The notes: a model not told the origin generated them from the letters alone. A stretch of 64,000 bases of DNA from Rhodobacter aestuarii (GCF_900156655.1 NZ_FTOG01000009.1:1-64000); one strand, 5' to 3'. Counted from the stretch's first letter, positions 8,713-19,019 are shown. Translations and numbers: made by a program.

Positions 8713-8748
8713 GGCCCTGCCCCAGATCGGGACGGGGCCCTTCTTCTT
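8713..8748 (+). terminator. Probable terminator after lsrK
   Basis: An imperfect GC stem (GGCCCTGCCCC with GGGACGGGGCC, one mismatch and one wobble) with a short loop, followed by TTCTTCTT. It lies 28 bp after the lsrK stop. Confidence 0.55.
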
Positions 8749-8769
8749 GCAGCCCTTCGCGCTAGAAGC

Positions 8770-8791
8770 TTGCGTCAAAACGCAAATTTTT
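8770..8791 (+). terminator. Second hairpin with T-run before the TRAP genes
   Basis: A perfect 6-bp stem TTGCGT-CAAA-ACGCAA is followed at once by ATTTTT. It may be a back-up terminator for lsrRK or a leader element of the TRAP operon. The stem is AT/GC mixed and short, so strength is uncertain. Confidence 0.4.
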
Positions 8792-8901
8792 CGGAGATTG
8801 TTCGGCCCAGAGGGCCCTTTCAGCCGCCTTTCACGGGTTGCGGTTTTGCCGCAGATAGCGGTAGCATCCGCCATCTAAAAAACAGCAGGAAGGATCTGCC
8901 A

Positions 8902-9906
8902 ATGAAACATACCAAGCTCTTTGCTGGCCTTGTGCTGGCCGCTGGCCTCGCCGCCCCGGTCGCGCAAGCCCAAGACATGTCCTTCTTCCGCATCGGCACC
9001 GGCGGCACCGCGGGCACCTACTACCCGATCGGCGGCCTGCTGGCGAATGCGATCTCCAACCCGCCCGGCTCGCGCCCTTGCGATGAAGGCGGCTCGTGCG
9101 GCGTGCCCGGCCTGATCGCCTCGGCGCTTTCGGCCAACGGCTCGGTTGCCAACATCAACGCCATTGCGGGCGGCTCGCTCGAATCCGGCTTCTCGCAATC
9201 CGACGTCGCCACCTGGGCCTATACCGGCACCGGCATCTGGGAAGGCAAACCGGCGGTCGACAAACTGCGCGCCATTGCCAACCTCTACCCCGAGAGCATC
9301 CACCTTGTGGCAAGCGCCGATTCCGGCATTTCGAGCGTGGCGGACCTTGCGGGCAAGCGCGTGTCGCTGGATGAACCCGGCTCGGGCACGCTGGTGGACG
9401 CGAAAATCATCCTCGCGGGTTATGGCCTGAGCGAAGATGAGATCGAAGAAGAATTCCTCAAGCCCGACCAAGCCGCCGACCGGATGCGCGATGGCGCGAT
9501 GGATGCGTTCTTCTTTGTGGGCGGCTACCCGGCTGGCGCGATTGCCGAGCTTGCCAGCCAACACGACGTGAAACTGGTGCCGATTTCGTGCGACGAGGCC
9601 CCCTCGATCTGCGCAGACTACAAATTCTTCGCCCCCGACACCGTTCCGGGCGGCACCTATGAAGGCAACCCCGATGACGTCGCGACCCTGTCGGTGGGCG
9701 CGCAATGGGTGACCAGCGCCGATCAACCCGAAGAGCTGATCTATGAGATCACCAAAGCCCTTTGGAATGCCAACACCCGCAAACAACTGGATGCGGGCCA
9801 TGCCAAAGGCAAAATGATCACCGCCGAAACCGCGCTTGACGGCATCGGCATCCCGCTGCATCCGGGCGCAGAAAAATTCTACAAGGAAGCGGGCCTGCTG
9901 CAATAA
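8902..9906 (+). CDS. TAXI-family TRAP transporter solute-binding protein
   Basis: A 334-aa periplasmic binding protein of the TAXI class. The signal peptide is predicted to be cut after AQA (residue 23). The mature start FFRIGTGGTAGTYYPIGG is the family hallmark, and FSQSDVATWA and LAGKRVSLDEPGSGT are typical later motifs. Two Cys-containing segments (PCDEGGSCG near residue 60; SCDEAPSIC near 235) suggest two disulfides, consistent with export. The ligand is not predictable; TAXI systems take up dicarboxylates, glutamate or related acids. The start at 8902 follows AGGA. The partner permease is the next gene. Confidence 0.93.
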   Translation: MKHTKLFAGLVLAAGLAAPVAQAQDMSFFRIGTGGTAGTYYPIGGLLANAISNPPGSRPCDEGGSCGVPGLIASALSANGSVANINAIAGGSLESGFSQSDVATWAYTGTGIWEGKPAVDKLRAIANLYPESIHLVASADSGISSVADLAGKRVSLDEPGSGTLVDAKIILAGYGLSEDEIEEEFLKPDQAADRMRDGAMDAFFFVGGYPAGAIAELASQHDVKLVPISCDEAPSICADYKFFAPDTVPGGTYEGNPDDVATLSVGAQWVTSADQPEELIYEITKALWNANTRKQLDAGHAKGKMITAETALDGIGIPLHPGAEKFYKEAGLLQ

Positions 9907-9937
9907 GCTGCCCCAAACCTTGACCCTATGACCTTCA

Positions 9938-9965
9938 GGGGGGCGCGAAGACCATCGCGCCCCCC
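9938..9965 (+). promoter_or_regulatory. Intercistronic hairpin between TAXI binding protein and permease
   Basis: A perfect 10-bp stem GGGGGGCGCG / CGCGCCCCCC with an 8-nt loop lies between the binding-protein stop and the permease start. There is no U-tract, so it is more likely a stability or attenuation element that keeps binding-protein expression above permease expression. It parallels the hairpin after lsrB. Confidence 0.55.
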
Positions 9966-9990
9966 TCGCCCAATGCGAAGGAGCGCGCCC

Positions 9991-12069
9991 ATGGCCGAAA
10001 ACCGCAACAGCGAAAGCGAAGAGATCCGTCATCTGAGCGCCGAGGAACTGAAGGCGATCGAGGAAAAATTCGACCCTGAATTGCGGTTTCGCGTTCTAGC
10101 GCGCCCCTTGATGGTGGCCTCTGCCGCCATTTTGTTTTTGCTATCGTGCTATCACTACTACACGGCGGGTTTTGGCATTCCGCAGGCGACGGTGCACCGG
10201 GGCTTCCACCTTGGCGTCACCATCTTGTTGGTTTTCCTCAGTTTTGCCGCGTTTGGCCGCAAACACCTGCGGCCCAGCGTGTTCGCTCCTTGGGGGCTAC
10301 CGTTAAGCGATTGGCTCTTGGGCCTCGCGGGGTTGGTGGCCGCACTTTACGTGCCGTGGATCTATAGCGATCTGGCCTTCCGGGTGGGCAACCCGCTGCC
10401 GATCGACATCATCATGGGCACGGTGCTGATCGGCGTGTTGCTGGAGGCCGTACGCCGCTCAATGGGCTGGCCGCTGCCGGTGATTGCGATTCTCTTTATC
10501 GCTTACGCCTATTTCGGCAAATCCATGCCGGGGATTTTGGTGCATCCGGGCGCAAGCTGGTCCAACATCGTCAACCACCTTTATCTGACCTCGCAGGGGA
10601 TTTACGGCACCGCGCTGGGGGTGATTGCGACCTATGTCTTCCACTTCGTGCTGTTTGGCGTGATGGCCACGCGCATCGGGCTGGGGCAACTTTTCATCGA
10701 CATCGCCTCGGCGCTTGCGGGGCGCTACGCCGGGGGACCGGCCAAAGTGTCGGTGCTCTCTTCGGCGCTTTTGGGCTCGATCTCGGGCTCCTCGATTGCC
10801 AATACCGTGACCACCGGCGCGCTGACCATTCCGGCGATGATCCGCATCGGCTACCCGCGCCATTTCGCAGCCGCTGTTGAAGCGGCGGCCTCCACCGGCG
10901 GGCAAATCACCCCCCCGGTGATGGGCGCGGTGGCGTTTTTGATGATCGAATATCTGGGCGTGCCGCTCACCACGATTTTGACCGCCGCCCTTGTGCCCGC
11001 CTTCATGCACTTCTTTGGGGTGCTGGTGCAGGTGCACCTTGAAGCGCGCCGTCTGGGCCTGCGCGGTCTGTCGGCGGCAGAACTGCCCAATGCGTGGAAA
11101 GTGCTGAAAAAGGGCTGGCTCTCGGTGCTGCCGCTCGCGGTTCTGGTCGCGGTGCTGCTCTCGGGCCGCACGCCCTTTGCCGCCGCTTTCTGGTCGATCT
11201 CGTCGTCGATCATCGTGCTGGCGATCCAGCAAGTGATGAAATCGGGCCTGCTTGAGGGCCTGCGCGGCACGCTTGATGGTGTGATTGAGGGCTTCATCCT
11301 GGGCGCCAAACAATCGCTTTCGGTCACCGCCGCCGCCGCGCTTGTGGGCGTGGTGATTGGCGTTGTGACACTCACTGGCGTGGGCTTCAAAATCGCCTAT
11401 ATGGTCACCTCGATTGCGCAGGGCTGGGCGGTATCGCTGCACGACACGCTGGCCTTCCTGCCCTTTGAAGTGATGACGGTGGCGGGGCTGACGCTGCTTT
11501 TCACGCTGATCCTCACCGCCATTGTCTGCATCTTGATGGGCTGCGGCATCCCGACGACCGCGAACTACATCATCATGGTGGCCGTGGCCGCGCCGATCTT
11601 GGGCATGCTGGGCGTGCAGCAGATGGTGGCGCATTACTTCGTCTTCTACTACGGGGTTTTGGCCGATGTGACACCACCGGTGGCAATGGCAGCCTATGCG
11701 GGCGCGGGCATTGCAGGCGCCAATGCGTTTAAGGCGGGCAATACCGCGTTCCGGCTCAGCATGGGCAAGGCGCTGGTGCCCTTTGTCTTTGCCTTCCAAC
11801 CGGCACTTTTGATCGTGACCGATGGCTTTACATGGCAGGCTTTCGCGCTCGCCTTCTCTGGCGCGGTCTTGGGCATTTGGGTGCTCGCCTCGGCAGTCTC
11901 CAACTGGCTTTTCGCGCCGCTTTACTGGTTTGAGCGGATCGTTTTGGTGATTGCCGCCTTCTTGCTGGTCGCCCCCAACCTTGGGGCCACGGCGGTGGGG
12001 CTTGCGCTGGTTGCGCCGATCATCGTCCGCCAAAAATGGCCACGCGGGCCGAACGCGGCCACCGCCTAA
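9991..12069 (+). CDS. TAXI-type TRAP transporter fused permease (DctQM)
   Basis: A 692-aa inner-membrane protein in which the small and large TRAP membrane subunits are fused, the usual TAXI arrangement. The N-terminal 40 residues are hydrophilic and acidic, then about four segments resemble DctQ (to about residue 170). The DctM-like part has GSISGSSIANTVTTGALTIPAM and GGQITPPVMGAVAF, and repeats the pattern in the second half with MGCGIPTTANYI and TPPVAMAAYAGAGIAG. The start at 9991 follows AAGGAG. Na+-driven uptake is the family norm. Substrate unknown. Confidence 0.94.
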   Translation: MAENRNSESEEIRHLSAEELKAIEEKFDPELRFRVLARPLMVASAAILFLLSCYHYYTAGFGIPQATVHRGFHLGVTILLVFLSFAAFGRKHLRPSVFAPWGLPLSDWLLGLAGLVAALYVPWIYSDLAFRVGNPLPIDIIMGTVLIGVLLEAVRRSMGWPLPVIAILFIAYAYFGKSMPGILVHPGASWSNIVNHLYLTSQGIYGTALGVIATYVFHFVLFGVMATRIGLGQLFIDIASALAGRYAGGPAKVSVLSSALLGSISGSSIANTVTTGALTIPAMIRIGYPRHFAAAVEAAASTGGQITPPVMGAVAFLMIEYLGVPLTTILTAALVPAFMHFFGVLVQVHLEARRLGLRGLSAAELPNAWKVLKKGWLSVLPLAVLVAVLLSGRTPFAAAFWSISSSIIVLAIQQVMKSGLLEGLRGTLDGVIEGFILGAKQSLSVTAAAALVGVVIGVVTLTGVGFKIAYMVTSIAQGWAVSLHDTLAFLPFEVMTVAGLTLLFTLILTAIVCILMGCGIPTTANYIIMVAVAAPILGMLGVQQMVAHYFVFYYGVLADVTPPVAMAAYAGAGIAGANAFKAGNTAFRLSMGKALVPFVFAFQPALLIVTDGFTWQAFALAFSGAVLGIWVLASAVSNWLFAPLYWFERIVLVIAAFLLVAPNLGATAVGLALVAPIIVRQKWPRGPNAATA

Positions 12070-12094
12070 CGAAACGAACCGAGAGAGGGATCAC

Positions 12095-12820
12095 ATGCGC
12101 ATTGGCGTGATTGGAACGGGCAGCATTGCCAGCGCCGTGGTGCGCGCGCTTGCGCCCGAGGGGCATGAGATTACGGTCTCGGAACGTGGGCGGGCCTATT
12201 CGGCGGCGCTGGCAGCAGAATTTGCCAATGTCACCGTTGCCGCCAATGCGCAGGTGGTCGAAGCCGCCGATCTGATCTTGATCGGCCTCTTGCCTGAGCA
12301 TGCCGAGGCCGCCCTTGGCACGCTCACCTTCCGCGAGGGGCAACAGGTGATCTCGCTCATGGCAGATGTGCCGCTCGATCAAGTGGCCACTTTGGTTGCC
12401 CCGGCCTCTGTCAAAACCGTGATGCTGCCCTACCCCAGCCTGCCCGCAGGCGGCACGCCGATCATGGTGCTTGGGGAAACGGCGCTGGTGGAAACGCTTT
12501 TGGGCGCACGCAACACCGTCTTTGCCCTGCGCGACCGGGCCGAGCTTGGCGCTTACCTTGCTGCGCAAGCGGTGCTTTCGCCCGCCACGCAACTCGTGGC
12601 CGAAGCCGCAAACTGGCTCGCGCCCCATTTGCAAGACCCCGCGCGAGGCGAGGCCTTCTTGCGGATGCTGGTCTCTTCAAGCCTTGCCGCAGGCCCGGGG
12701 GCGGAGCTGCTTGCGTCGCTCAATACCGAGGGCGGCTATAACCAAGGCCTGCGCCAGCATATGGAACGGGCGGGCATGGTGACGGCCCTGCATGAGGGGC
12801 TTGACGCGCTGACCCGCTAG
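12095..12820 (+). CDS. Pyrroline-5-carboxylate reductase-like NAD(P) oxidoreductase
   Basis: A 241-aa cytosolic protein with an N-terminal Rossmann fold (MRIGVIGTGSIASAVVRAL) and the NADP_oxidored/ProC-like layout, including ILIGLLPEHAE and VMLPYPSLPAGG. The C-terminal part contains NTEGGYNQGLRQHM in place of the usual ProC helix motif (typically PGGTT followed by A), so proline synthesis is doubtful. It starts 25 bp after the TRAP permease and probably acts on the imported acid or its product. The exact substrate is unknown. Confidence 0.75.
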   Translation: MRIGVIGTGSIASAVVRALAPEGHEITVSERGRAYSAALAAEFANVTVAANAQVVEAADLILIGLLPEHAEAALGTLTFREGQQVISLMADVPLDQVATLVAPASVKTVMLPYPSLPAGGTPIMVLGETALVETLLGARNTVFALRDRAELGAYLAAQAVLSPATQLVAEAANWLAPHLQDPARGEAFLRMLVSSSLAAGPGAELLASLNTEGGYNQGLRQHMERAGMVTALHEGLDALTR

Positions 12821-12844
12821 CCACTTCTTCGAAAAGGCCCCCGC

Positions 12845-13240
12845 TTACGCCGGATAAATCCCCCCGCCAATCGCGGTGGCGGGATCGGCTTCGAAGTCCT
12901 GCATAAAGAATGCGTGCCCTTTCAGCATGCTCAGCAAATCCGGGTCAAGCGCGGCGATCTCTTCTTCGCTGCGCACAGACACCACTTGCATGCGCGAAAT
13001 CAGGCAACTGGGCGGCTCCCATGCCCATTCATCTTCGATCTGGCCCGATTTGATCGCTTGTTCCATCAAAGCGCTTTCCTGCGCCAGATCGGCCTTTTGC
13101 ACATGGGCGAGCGCCTCTTTCGAGTTCTGCCCAATCGCCACCTGAAACGCGCGAAACTTCTCGCCGCTGCTGGTTTTGCTGCGCAGGCTCTCAATCACCC
13201 ACCATTTGCGATCTTCAGACAAGACGGGGAGTTCGGTCAT
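12845..13240 (-). CDS. Conserved-looking hypothetical protein (131 aa)
   Basis: I do not recognise this family. It is a soluble, acidic protein with no signal peptide or membrane segment. The start MTELPVL at 13240 has GGAGG 5 nt upstream. Visible features are an N-terminal KWWVIESLRSKTSSGEKFRAF, a Gln/Ala/Lys-rich helix, EWAWEPPS, and a C-terminal half ending GGGIYPA. It is convergent with the oxidoreductase (24-bp gap) and is the last gene before the AttH-like block on the same strand, separated from it by a probable terminator. Confidence 0.6.
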   Translation of the reverse strand: MTELPVLSEDRKWWVIESLRSKTSSGEKFRAFQVAIGQNSKEALAHVQKADLAQESALMEQAIKSGQIEDEWAWEPPSCLISRMQVVSVRSEEEIAALDPDLLSMLKGHAFFMQDFEADPATAIGGGIYPA

Positions 13241-13345
13241 CCTAGCCTCCATTGGCGGGGCGTGCATGGGTTGGGATAGTGCCGTGGAGATACCGCCCCA
13301 GCCAAACAGGGCAAGGCAGCGCCAGAAGCTTAGCGCAAGGCTCGG

Positions 13346-13371
13346 AAAAACGTCCCGCGTCGCGAAGACGC
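13346..13371 (-). terminator. Probable terminator after the AttH-like gene
   Basis: On the minus strand a GCGTC-TTCGC-GACGC hairpin (13357-13371), followed by GGGACG and TTTTT (13346-13350), lies just after the AttH-like stop. Confidence 0.5.
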
Positions 13372-13385
13372 AGGCCCAAATGCGC

Positions 13386-14435
13386 CTAATTCCCGTAACC
13401 CGTCATTTCCAAATAGCCCACACCTTCATGGCTGCCCGAGACCGTCACCGGCCCCTCCCAATACGGCACCGAGACCTCCATCCAAGCCTTTGGGTTTAAG
13501 GCTTGCACAGTGACGGCAACGCCCTTTTCGGGCAGGGTGATGTTCCATGAAACTGGCAGTTCTCGCCCTGCCACGCGGTGCAGTTTCAGCGCCGTGGCCT
13601 GAAACGCGCCATCTTTGAAAGCTGTGGGCGTGCCATCGGGGGCGATCCATGTGGCGGCGGTGAAATCCTGAGCCCCGCGCAACACAAAACCCATCAGCCG
13701 CGCACCATCTTTGAAACTGAGCGAGAACCAATCCCACCCGCTTTGATCTGCTGCGAGCGGTTGCGAGGACCATTCCCGGTCCAGCCAGGCCGTGCCAGTG
13801 ACGGGCACGCGCCCTTCCGGCAAGGTCAATTCCCCCGTCAGCGCATAAAACGGCTGGGAATAATAATAACTCGCCTGCCCCGCGCCGGATTTGACCGAAT
13901 AGCCCCCCTGCCCATGTTCGACAAGCGGGCCTTGGGCAGTCAGCCTGACATCATAAGCGAAGTCGTGACCCGAAGCCGTGAGCTGCAGATCATCCAGCCC
14001 CGGCCCCGCCATTTGCCAATCATCAATCCACGCTTCGAATGGGGCCGCAGTCACCCCCGCTTGCCCAATGCCGCCGCGCGCCAGCCGTTCGGCCACGTAA
14101 TGCGCGGAGGGCGTGGTAACCGCCGCATGCCCCATCCAAAGCTGTGGGCTCTGCCAGCCTTCGCGTTGATCTTCTGCTGGCTCGGGCGCGAGGGCAGAAC
14201 GGAAAAGCGTCCATTGCAAGCCGTAGGATGTGCCATCGGGGCCCGTCATATTCGCCGTGAGATACCACCACTCGATACGGTAATCGGGATGCGCGCCATG
14301 ATCTTGCGGGAAGGTCAAGGCCACTCCGGGCTGCGGGTAGGCAAAGCCATCGGCCTCAGCCCCAAGCCCGGCAAACCCCTGCGCGACGGCGGGGAGAGGC
14401 AGGAAAAGCGCGAAAAGCAAAGCCTTAGCGTTCAT
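13386..14435 (-). CDS. AttH/CrtC-like secreted lipocalin-fold protein
   Basis: A 349-aa exported protein; signal peptide predicted to be cut after AVA (residue 18). The sequence has the AttH/CrtC (predicted secreted hydrolase, lipocalin-like) hallmarks: FPQDHGAHPDYRIEWWYLTANM, LQWTLFR, MGHAAVT, YYYSQPFYALTGELTL and TAWLDREWSSQPLAADQSGWDWFSL. Enzymatic activity is undefined; relatives include carotenoid hydratase and Agrobacterium AttH. The start at 14435 overlaps the permease stop by 11 nt, so it is the third gene of the ABC export operon and is probably delivered to or matured by it. Confidence 0.85.
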   Translation of the reverse strand: MNAKALLFALFLPLPAVAQGFAGLGAEADGFAYPQPGVALTFPQDHGAHPDYRIEWWYLTANMTGPDGTSYGLQWTLFRSALAPEPAEDQREGWQSPQLWMGHAAVTTPSAHYVAERLARGGIGQAGVTAAPFEAWIDDWQMAGPGLDDLQLTASGHDFAYDVRLTAQGPLVEHGQGGYSVKSGAGQASYYYSQPFYALTGELTLPEGRVPVTGTAWLDREWSSQPLAADQSGWDWFSLSFKDGARLMGFVLRGAQDFTAATWIAPDGTPTAFKDGAFQATALKLHRVAGRELPVSWNITLPEKGVAVTVQALNPKAWMEVSVPYWEGPVTVSGSHEGVGYLEMTGYGN

Positions 14436-16820
14436 TGCGAAACACCCCCAAAAGCCGCGCAGGCGCCATCCGCGAAAGCTGCCACGCGGGCCAAAGCGCG
14501 GCCAAGCCCGCAGCCCCCAAGGAGAGCAGCGTGAGCCGCGCGTAATCGGCAGGAAAGAGATACATCGGCAAGCGCCAGCCAAAGGCTTCGACATTGACCA
14601 CCGCCAAAAGCGCCCAAGCCAGCGCCAGCCCCAAGGGCAGCGCCAAAACGCCCGTGAGCGCGGCCAACACCAAAGCGCGGAGCAAATCGAGCCCTGCCAA
14701 AGAGCGCCGCGTCAGCCCCAAAGCCCAAACCGGGGCGAGTTGTGGCAAGCGCATCGCGGCCAGCGTGAGCAGGCTCATCAGCATTGCAAACCCCGCGACC
14801 GCCAGCGTCAGCACATTGAGGGCCGCGGTAACGGCAAAGGTGCGTTCAAACACCGTGAGCGAGAGCGCCTTCAGCCCCGATTGGTCGATCATCGCATCTG
14901 GTGCGATGCCCCGTTCCTCCACCAGATGTCTGCGCACCGATGGCAGCTGATCGGGCGGCACCCGCAGGCCAAAACGGCGCGGCGCAACATCGGGAAAGGC
15001 GGCGCGGAAAAGCGGCTCCGAAAGGCTCACCTGCCCGACCGGATTGCCGTAATCGCCGTAAATCCCCAAGACGGGTAGGCGCAGCCCCGGCGCGATGGGG
15101 ATGGCGTCGCCCAAACCCAGCCCCGCGCGGCGGTAAAGCTGTTCGTTGATCAGCACCCCTTCGCCCTGTGCGAAAGCCCGCCAAACCTGCGGCACAGCGC
15201 GCAAAAACTGCCAATTATCCCGGTAGGTTGCATCATCGTGCAGCCCGTGAAGCGTGGCGGGCTGGCCGCTGATTTCGGTCTCCACACTCATCAACGGCAA
15301 CACCGCCCGCACCGGAGGACCAAGCGCCTCGATCGCGCGCGCGTGTTCGGGCGTCGCGGCGGTCACATAAAGCTCTGCCGCTAGGCGTTGGTCCAGAAAG
15401 GCGGTAAAGGTCAGCCGGAACGACGAAACCATGGTAGACACGCCCACATTCGCCGCCATCGCCAACAAAAGCGCCATCAGCGCGAGCGAGAGGCCGGGCA
15501 ATTGCGCGCGGCTATCGGCCCAAAACCATTGTGCCACCGGGCCTTGCGCACGGGATTGAGCAAGCCGCAGAAACTGCCCCAAAAGCGGCGGCAGCGCCAG
15601 CGCGCCGCCCAACAAAAGCGCGCCGAGCATGACAAAGCCCGCGCGCAAGCCATGGCCCCACAGCGCCAAACTGCCCGCAAGCAGCAAAAGCGCCACAGCA
15701 AGCGCGGCCAACCACGGGTCACGCCGCGCACGGGCGCGGGCTTGCGGCTGTACGCTCGCCAAAAGCGGCATACGCGCCAGCGAAATCAGCGCACCACCCC
15801 CCGCCAAGGCGGTGCCGCCCAAAGCAATCGCGAGCCCCGAAAGCCACCACGCGGGCCGCAAAGACAGGCTGCCCGAGACCTCGGCCCCGTAAAGGCCGCG
15901 CAGGCTGGCCGCCACATCGGGCAAAAGCGCCGCCGCCACCGCATAGCCCAAAGCCACGCCCAAAGCGCCCGCCACGATCGCCAGCAGTGCCAGTTCCGCC
16001 GCCATCAAGCCAATCAATCGCGTCAGCGGCACACCGAGCGCGCGCAGCGTGCGCACCATGGCCCGGCGCTGCTCAAAAGCGAGCCCAATTGCCCCATGCA
16101 CGATAAAAAGCCCCACCGCGAAGGACAAAAGCCCAAAGGCGGTGAGGTTGAGGTGAAAACTATCGGTGAGCCGCGCCATATCGGCCTCGGCCTGTGGGGC
16201 GACCTCGCTCAGCCCCGGCGCCACCTCGGCAAGCGAGCGACGCGTCAGCGGCTGATCGGATGCGACGAGTAGCCGATCCACTTCGCCCGCACGGTTCAAA
16301 AGCCTTTGCGCGAGCCCAATATCGGTCAGCACGGTGTTGGGAGCGATTTCGGGCACCGCGACACGCTGTGCGGTCACGGTATCAGGCAAGGCCGCCAAGG
16401 CCTCAGCCCGCCCAAAAACTTGGCCCGCGCCAGACATGAAGGGCAAAGGATCGGGGGCCACGCCATTGGGCATGGGGATAATGCCCGAAGGGGCGCTCAA
16501 CGGCTCAATCCCGACGATCCGCACCGTCTGTGCGCCGTGCCGCAAGCGCCCCTCGATCACCGGAGAGACCAGCCAGCCCGCGCGGCGCAAGGCGATATAG
16601 GTGGATTGCGCAATGCTCCCGCCCTGCGACGGGGCAAGACTTGCAAATTGCCCCTCCCCCAAAGTGGCGGCAGCCGCCGCATAACTCGCCCGCGCCTCGG
16701 CATTGATCGCTTGCACGCCGGACCAAAGCGCCGTGCCAAGCGCCAAACCTGCGAGCAGCGTGATCAATTGCAGCGGATTGCGCCGCCAATGCCCCAACAA
16801 AGCCGCCCAGATCGCGCGGG

Positions 16821-16824
<4 letters not shown>
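14425..16824 (-). CDS. FtsX/MacB-type ABC permease (fused AttF-AttG-like)
   Basis: A 799-aa membrane protein with an N-terminal segment (about residues 17-37), a large extracytoplasmic domain, and two clusters of four membrane helices (about 215-430 and 690-790). This duplicated FtsX layout would let one chain form the channel of a type VII (MacB/LolCE-like) transporter. It overlaps the ATPase gene by 4 nt and the AttH-like gene by 11 nt. Such systems move lipids, lipoproteins or peptides mechanically rather than importing solutes. In Agrobacterium the equivalent functions are on separate attF and attG genes. Confidence 0.87.
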
Positions 16825-17471
<647 letters not shown>

Positions 17472-17640
17472 GATCCCTCCTGCGCCTTCAAGATATGTCC
17501 CCGTGCCACAAGGAAAAGGCCCGCCTTGCGCAGTTTGCACGCTGTTAACCCTGCGTGTGAAAACCCCTGTTTGGTAACCTTTGTGTAACCTGTCGGGCGC
17601 ATCGTTTTCCTTGGGGGTATAGTAATGAGGAGAGTGGGGA

Positions 17641-18165
17641 ATGGACCGCATATCGGGGCTGATGCCCCAAACCGGATGGTCACCACTGCTAAGCGCAGTG
17701 GCACCGAAAAAACCGCCAGCAACCACGGTTGAACCGGCATCGAACGCCGCGAACACCAATTCGCAACTTGGCGCCGATGTCGATACCAGTTCGCAAGCGC
17801 AACGCGTGCAAGAGCTTAAAGCACGCAGCCGCGACGTGACGCTGGAAACGGCTGTGCTCGCACAAAGCCGCGCGCAGGCGATGCCTGACCCGGATGCGCC
17901 GACCGGCCCGCCGCCGACCTTCGACGTGACACCGCTTGAGGCGAAAGCCGCCGAACTGCGTTCTGTCCCGCGTCAAGGTACTGAGGTGGCCTACACCGCA
18001 GAAAGCGAAGACACGCGCGCCCCGGAAGCCGAACCGGAAGCCGCCGCAACGCAAGACGCGGCCCCCAAGGAAGCCGCGCCGGAAGCGCCGCCTGCACCGA
18101 TGCCGAGCACCGACTGGCAAGCGGGCAGTGACACCGCCGAACCGCATCTTGACGTGACCCGCTAA
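17641..18165 (+). CDS. Hypothetical low-complexity Ala/Pro/Glu-rich protein
   Basis: A 174-aa protein I do not recognise. It has no signal peptide or membrane helix and is dominated by Ala, Pro, Glu and Thr. A short helix-prone middle (SSQAQRVQELKARSRDVTLETAVLAQ region, about residues 50-80) precedes an acidic, disordered tail. The ATG at 17641 follows GAGGAGAGTGGGGA, a good SD. Codon usage fits its neighbours. It may be a flexible regulatory or scaffold protein, but there is no basis for a function. Confidence 0.65.
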   Translation: MDRISGLMPQTGWSPLLSAVAPKKPPATTVEPASNAANTNSQLGADVDTSSQAQRVQELKARSRDVTLETAVLAQSRAQAMPDPDAPTGPPPTFDVTPLEAKAAELRSVPRQGTEVAYTAESEDTRAPEAEPEAAATQDAAPKEAAPEAPPAPMPSTDWQAGSDTAEPHLDVTR

Positions 18166-18511
18166 GCGCGACGCTTGTCGCCGCGCTTAGTGTCGAGGGC
18201 GTTTGCGCCCTGCCCGGAGGCTGTCCCTCCGGATTGGTTTGCTGTGGCCGCCGATCGACCGATCGCGCGGCTTGTCGTGATCTTTGTATCTCGCACCCGG
18301 TTGGCGCGCCCCACGTCACCGCGCGTGCATTTTGTGCCCATTGCAGCGCTCGGCGCGCGGCAGTGGCTTTTGCCATGTCATGTGCCACGGCAGCGCAGTG
18401 CCCCTGCGTCATCCGTTCGCGCTTTCCTCCCCTGCGCGCCTCGCGTATAAGCGGCCAATGAAGACCGCCGCTGGCGCTGACCGCGGCATACCGAGAGACC
18501 TCGAGGACCGC
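18163..18511 (+). promoter_or_regulatory. Hairpin-rich gap and leader upstream of accB
   Basis: About 346 bases with no gene. Three stems follow each other at its start: TAAGCGCG/CGCGCTTA (18163-18189), GGGCG-TTTG-CGCCC (18197-18210) and CCGGAGG-CTGTC-CCTCCGG (18214-18232). None has a clear T-run. The remainder should hold the accBC promoter. AccB is often autoregulated, but I see no defined operator. No tRNA fold is visible. Confidence 0.4.
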
Positions 18512-19012
18512 ATGACCAAACAATCGCATGAAAACGACGTCGCCTTCATCCAGGCGTTGGCGGAACTTCTGAACCAAAACGAACTGACCGAAATCGCGGT
18601 GGTGCGGGAATACGGCGAAGATGACAGCCTTGAGGTGCGCGTGGTGAAACAAGCCACCGTTGTCGCCGCCCCGGCGCCTGTCTACGCTGCCCCGGCAGCC
18701 GCGCCTGCTGTGGCCGCTGCTCCGGCAGCAGCCTCGGCGGCAGCGGCCGCCCCGGCCAATGATGATCCGGCCAACCACCCGGGCGCCGTGACCTCGCCGA
18801 TGGTCGGCACCGCCTATCTGGCCCCCGAGCCGGGTGCGGACGCCTTTGTGAAAGTGGGCGATACGGTCAAAGAAGGCCAAACGCTCTTGATCGTCGAAGC
18901 GATGAAGACGATGAACCACATCCCGGCGCCGAAATCGGGCACGGTGAAACGCATTCTCGTCGATGATGGCGCGCCCGTCGAATTCGGCGCGCCCCTGATG
19001 ATCGTCGAGTGA
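18512..19012 (+). CDS. accB: Biotin carboxyl carrier protein of acetyl-CoA carboxylase
   Basis: A 166-aa cytosolic carrier for the biotin arm used in malonyl-CoA synthesis. It has an N-terminal domain, an Ala/Pro-rich linker (about residues 50-82), and a C-terminal biotinyl domain with [10 protein letters not shown]; the biotinylated lysine is K132. The motif reads AMKT rather than the common AMKM, still compatible with biotinylation. The start [10 protein letters not shown] at 18512 fits the family; the longer in-frame extension lies in the leader. accC begins 7 bp downstream. Confidence 0.96.
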   Translation: MTKQSHENDVAFIQALAELLNQNELTEIAVVREYGEDDSLEVRVVKQATVVAAPAPVYAAPAAAPAVAAAPAAASAAAAAPANDDPANHPGAVTSPMVGTAYLAPEPGADAFVKVGDTVKEGQTLLIVEAMKTMNHIPAPKSGTVKRILVDDGAPVEFGAPLMIVE

Positions 19013-19019
19013 GGCGCCC

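Noticed and set aside
15388-16272. Highly basic 294-aa plus-strand frame
   Set aside because: Antisense to the FtsX-type permease; the Lys/Arg/Gln richness comes from complementing Leu/Ala codons.
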